Assembly (NCBI GenBank): GCA_907163375.1
Contig: CAJQUW010007530.1
Location: 620,001 to 684,000 of the forward strand
Source of the DNA: Prostheceraeus crozeri
Taxonomy: Eukaryota > Platyhelminthes > Polycladida > Euryleptidae
Reading direction: 5' to 3'
Length of the DNA stretch: 64,000 bases
In this document: positions 63,255 through 64,000 of the stretch, one piece after another
Layout: each line of letters begins with the position of its first letter
Numbering within the stretch: the stretch's first letter is position 1
Translations under genes and position numbers: made by a program
The notes under the pieces: model-generated
Database searches by the model: none
Told to the model about the DNA's origin: nothing
The model's input: the letters and a program-made list of their open reading frames with translations, nothing else

Positions 63255-63480
63255 CAGTGGTTCTCAACCTTTTCATGCCGCATACCCCAAAATAGAAAAT
63301 AATAGGATTTTTCTTTATTAGGCGTACCCTCACCCATACATATAAAAATAGCAAGAATTCAATCATGCTAAGATTTAATTACGCGTAGAAATCAACGAAA
63401 TTCGTAATTTTATAACACAAAAATTTAACTAGGCGTAGCTGATGTGCGCTTGTGTAACAACACAAAGGCAGCGAAAGTCA
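63255..63480 (+). mobile_element. Left end of a hAT element (Charlie-like)
   Basis: CAGTGGTTCTCAACCTTTT at 63,255 is a well-known style of hAT element end. The matching right end was not found before the window edge, so it may lie outside or be lost. Confidence 0.5.
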
Positions 63481-64000
63481 TGCTCTAACATCAAACGAGC
63501 TCCTTCATTGCTTTTCATCATTACTGTGTTGTAGAATCCGGATTCGCATAAGTATGTGGTCGAGTTGGTGGTCGCCAATTAGCAACTCTCCTACCTGTAT
63601 TACAAAAGGGTCGACCCATTGCGATGCCTACTCTAACTTTGATTTATGAGTTAACATGTATTAACAAGCTTTAGCGTGGAAGTGCTTTTAATTGCCGACT
63701 CTGGGTTCTTTTTGGTTTCAACGCCTAACGTCAATCCACAATTGACTCAGTTTTCTCCTTAACGTCGCAATAATAATGACTCAATAATAGTGATGGCAGC
63801 ATTGAGAGATTTATATCTTCTGCGTCGGAAATAAAATCCTTTTACCACACGTATCTGCTCAGGCTCGAAAATTTAAAGAGTGAATCGATGTGAAGTTTAG
63901 ACAGGAAATTCAATCTTGCAGGGAAGGATTTCAAATTTCAGGTCAAGTGTTAATTTCTTCTCTAAATGATTAAGTTTCTTAGCAGGAAAGCAGATGTTTG
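63481..64000. other. No gene seen
   Basis: No supported feature; may include the interior of the hAT element that starts at 63,255. Confidence 0.35.

Overview
The window is DNA from a multicellular animal, most likely a marine invertebrate. It is AT-rich, holds few genes, and carries many small transposons: hAT-like elements with 8-bp duplications, Tc1/IS630-like elements inserted at TA, tRNA-derived SINEs, foldback elements and LINE scraps. One zinc-finger gene looks like host coding DNA. No ribosomal RNA gene, true tRNA gene, CRISPR array or bacterial-style operon was seen. The species cannot be named from the sequence alone.

Positions 1 to about 11,450 are a large virus-like element of the Polinton/Maverick/adintovirus kind, cut by the left edge of the window. 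Its visible genes are closely packed and all open. It looks whole in the part shown, which suggests a young insertion. A long minus-strand block (10,624 to 3,030) encodes a spliced first gene, two small RING-like proteins, an exonuclease-like protein, a Polinton-type conserved protein, two basic proteins with a GG motif, a packaging ATPase, a chromodomain integrase with an overlapping cysteine-rich frame, a capsid protein of the F54H12.2-like family and an adenain-type cysteine protease. A short plus-strand block (1,757 to 3,003) encodes two related PC4-like proteins and a protein with both repeats of the TATA-box-binding protein (TBP) fold. A second minus-strand block (1,721 to before 1) holds two related proteins of unknown role. 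No protein-primed DNA polymerase is visible; it may lie left of the window.

The most interesting signal is a possible self-encoded transcription-start system in this element. It has a clear TBP-like protein, two proteins resembling the PC4 coactivator, and a shared ATGCAAA-type motif 29 to 46 bases before the start codons of six genes. The spliced first gene instead has an ordinary TATAAATA box. This fits an early gene read by host machinery and a later set using a special promoter, but that model is inference.

From 11.5 kb onward the window is mostly repeats. A six-finger C2H2 zinc-finger gene lies at 16.4-17.9 kb, with a 742-bp hAT-like element inserted just upstream of its open frame. Notable later items are a tyrosine-recombinase (Crypton/ZMYM-type) remnant near 21.1-21.9 kb, a 69-bp tandem repeat at 24.1-24.5 kb, a Tc1-like transposon with open transposase inserted inside a palindrome (46.8-48.4 kb), three copies of a 1.05-kb repeat of which two form a 2-kb palindrome (51.5-55.5 kb), and an IS630/Tc1-like transposon with a DD35E transposase whose terminal inverted repeats are arrays of 20-21-bp units (55.8-57.7 kb). 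Several further hAT-like elements and a LINE fragment lie near the right edge.
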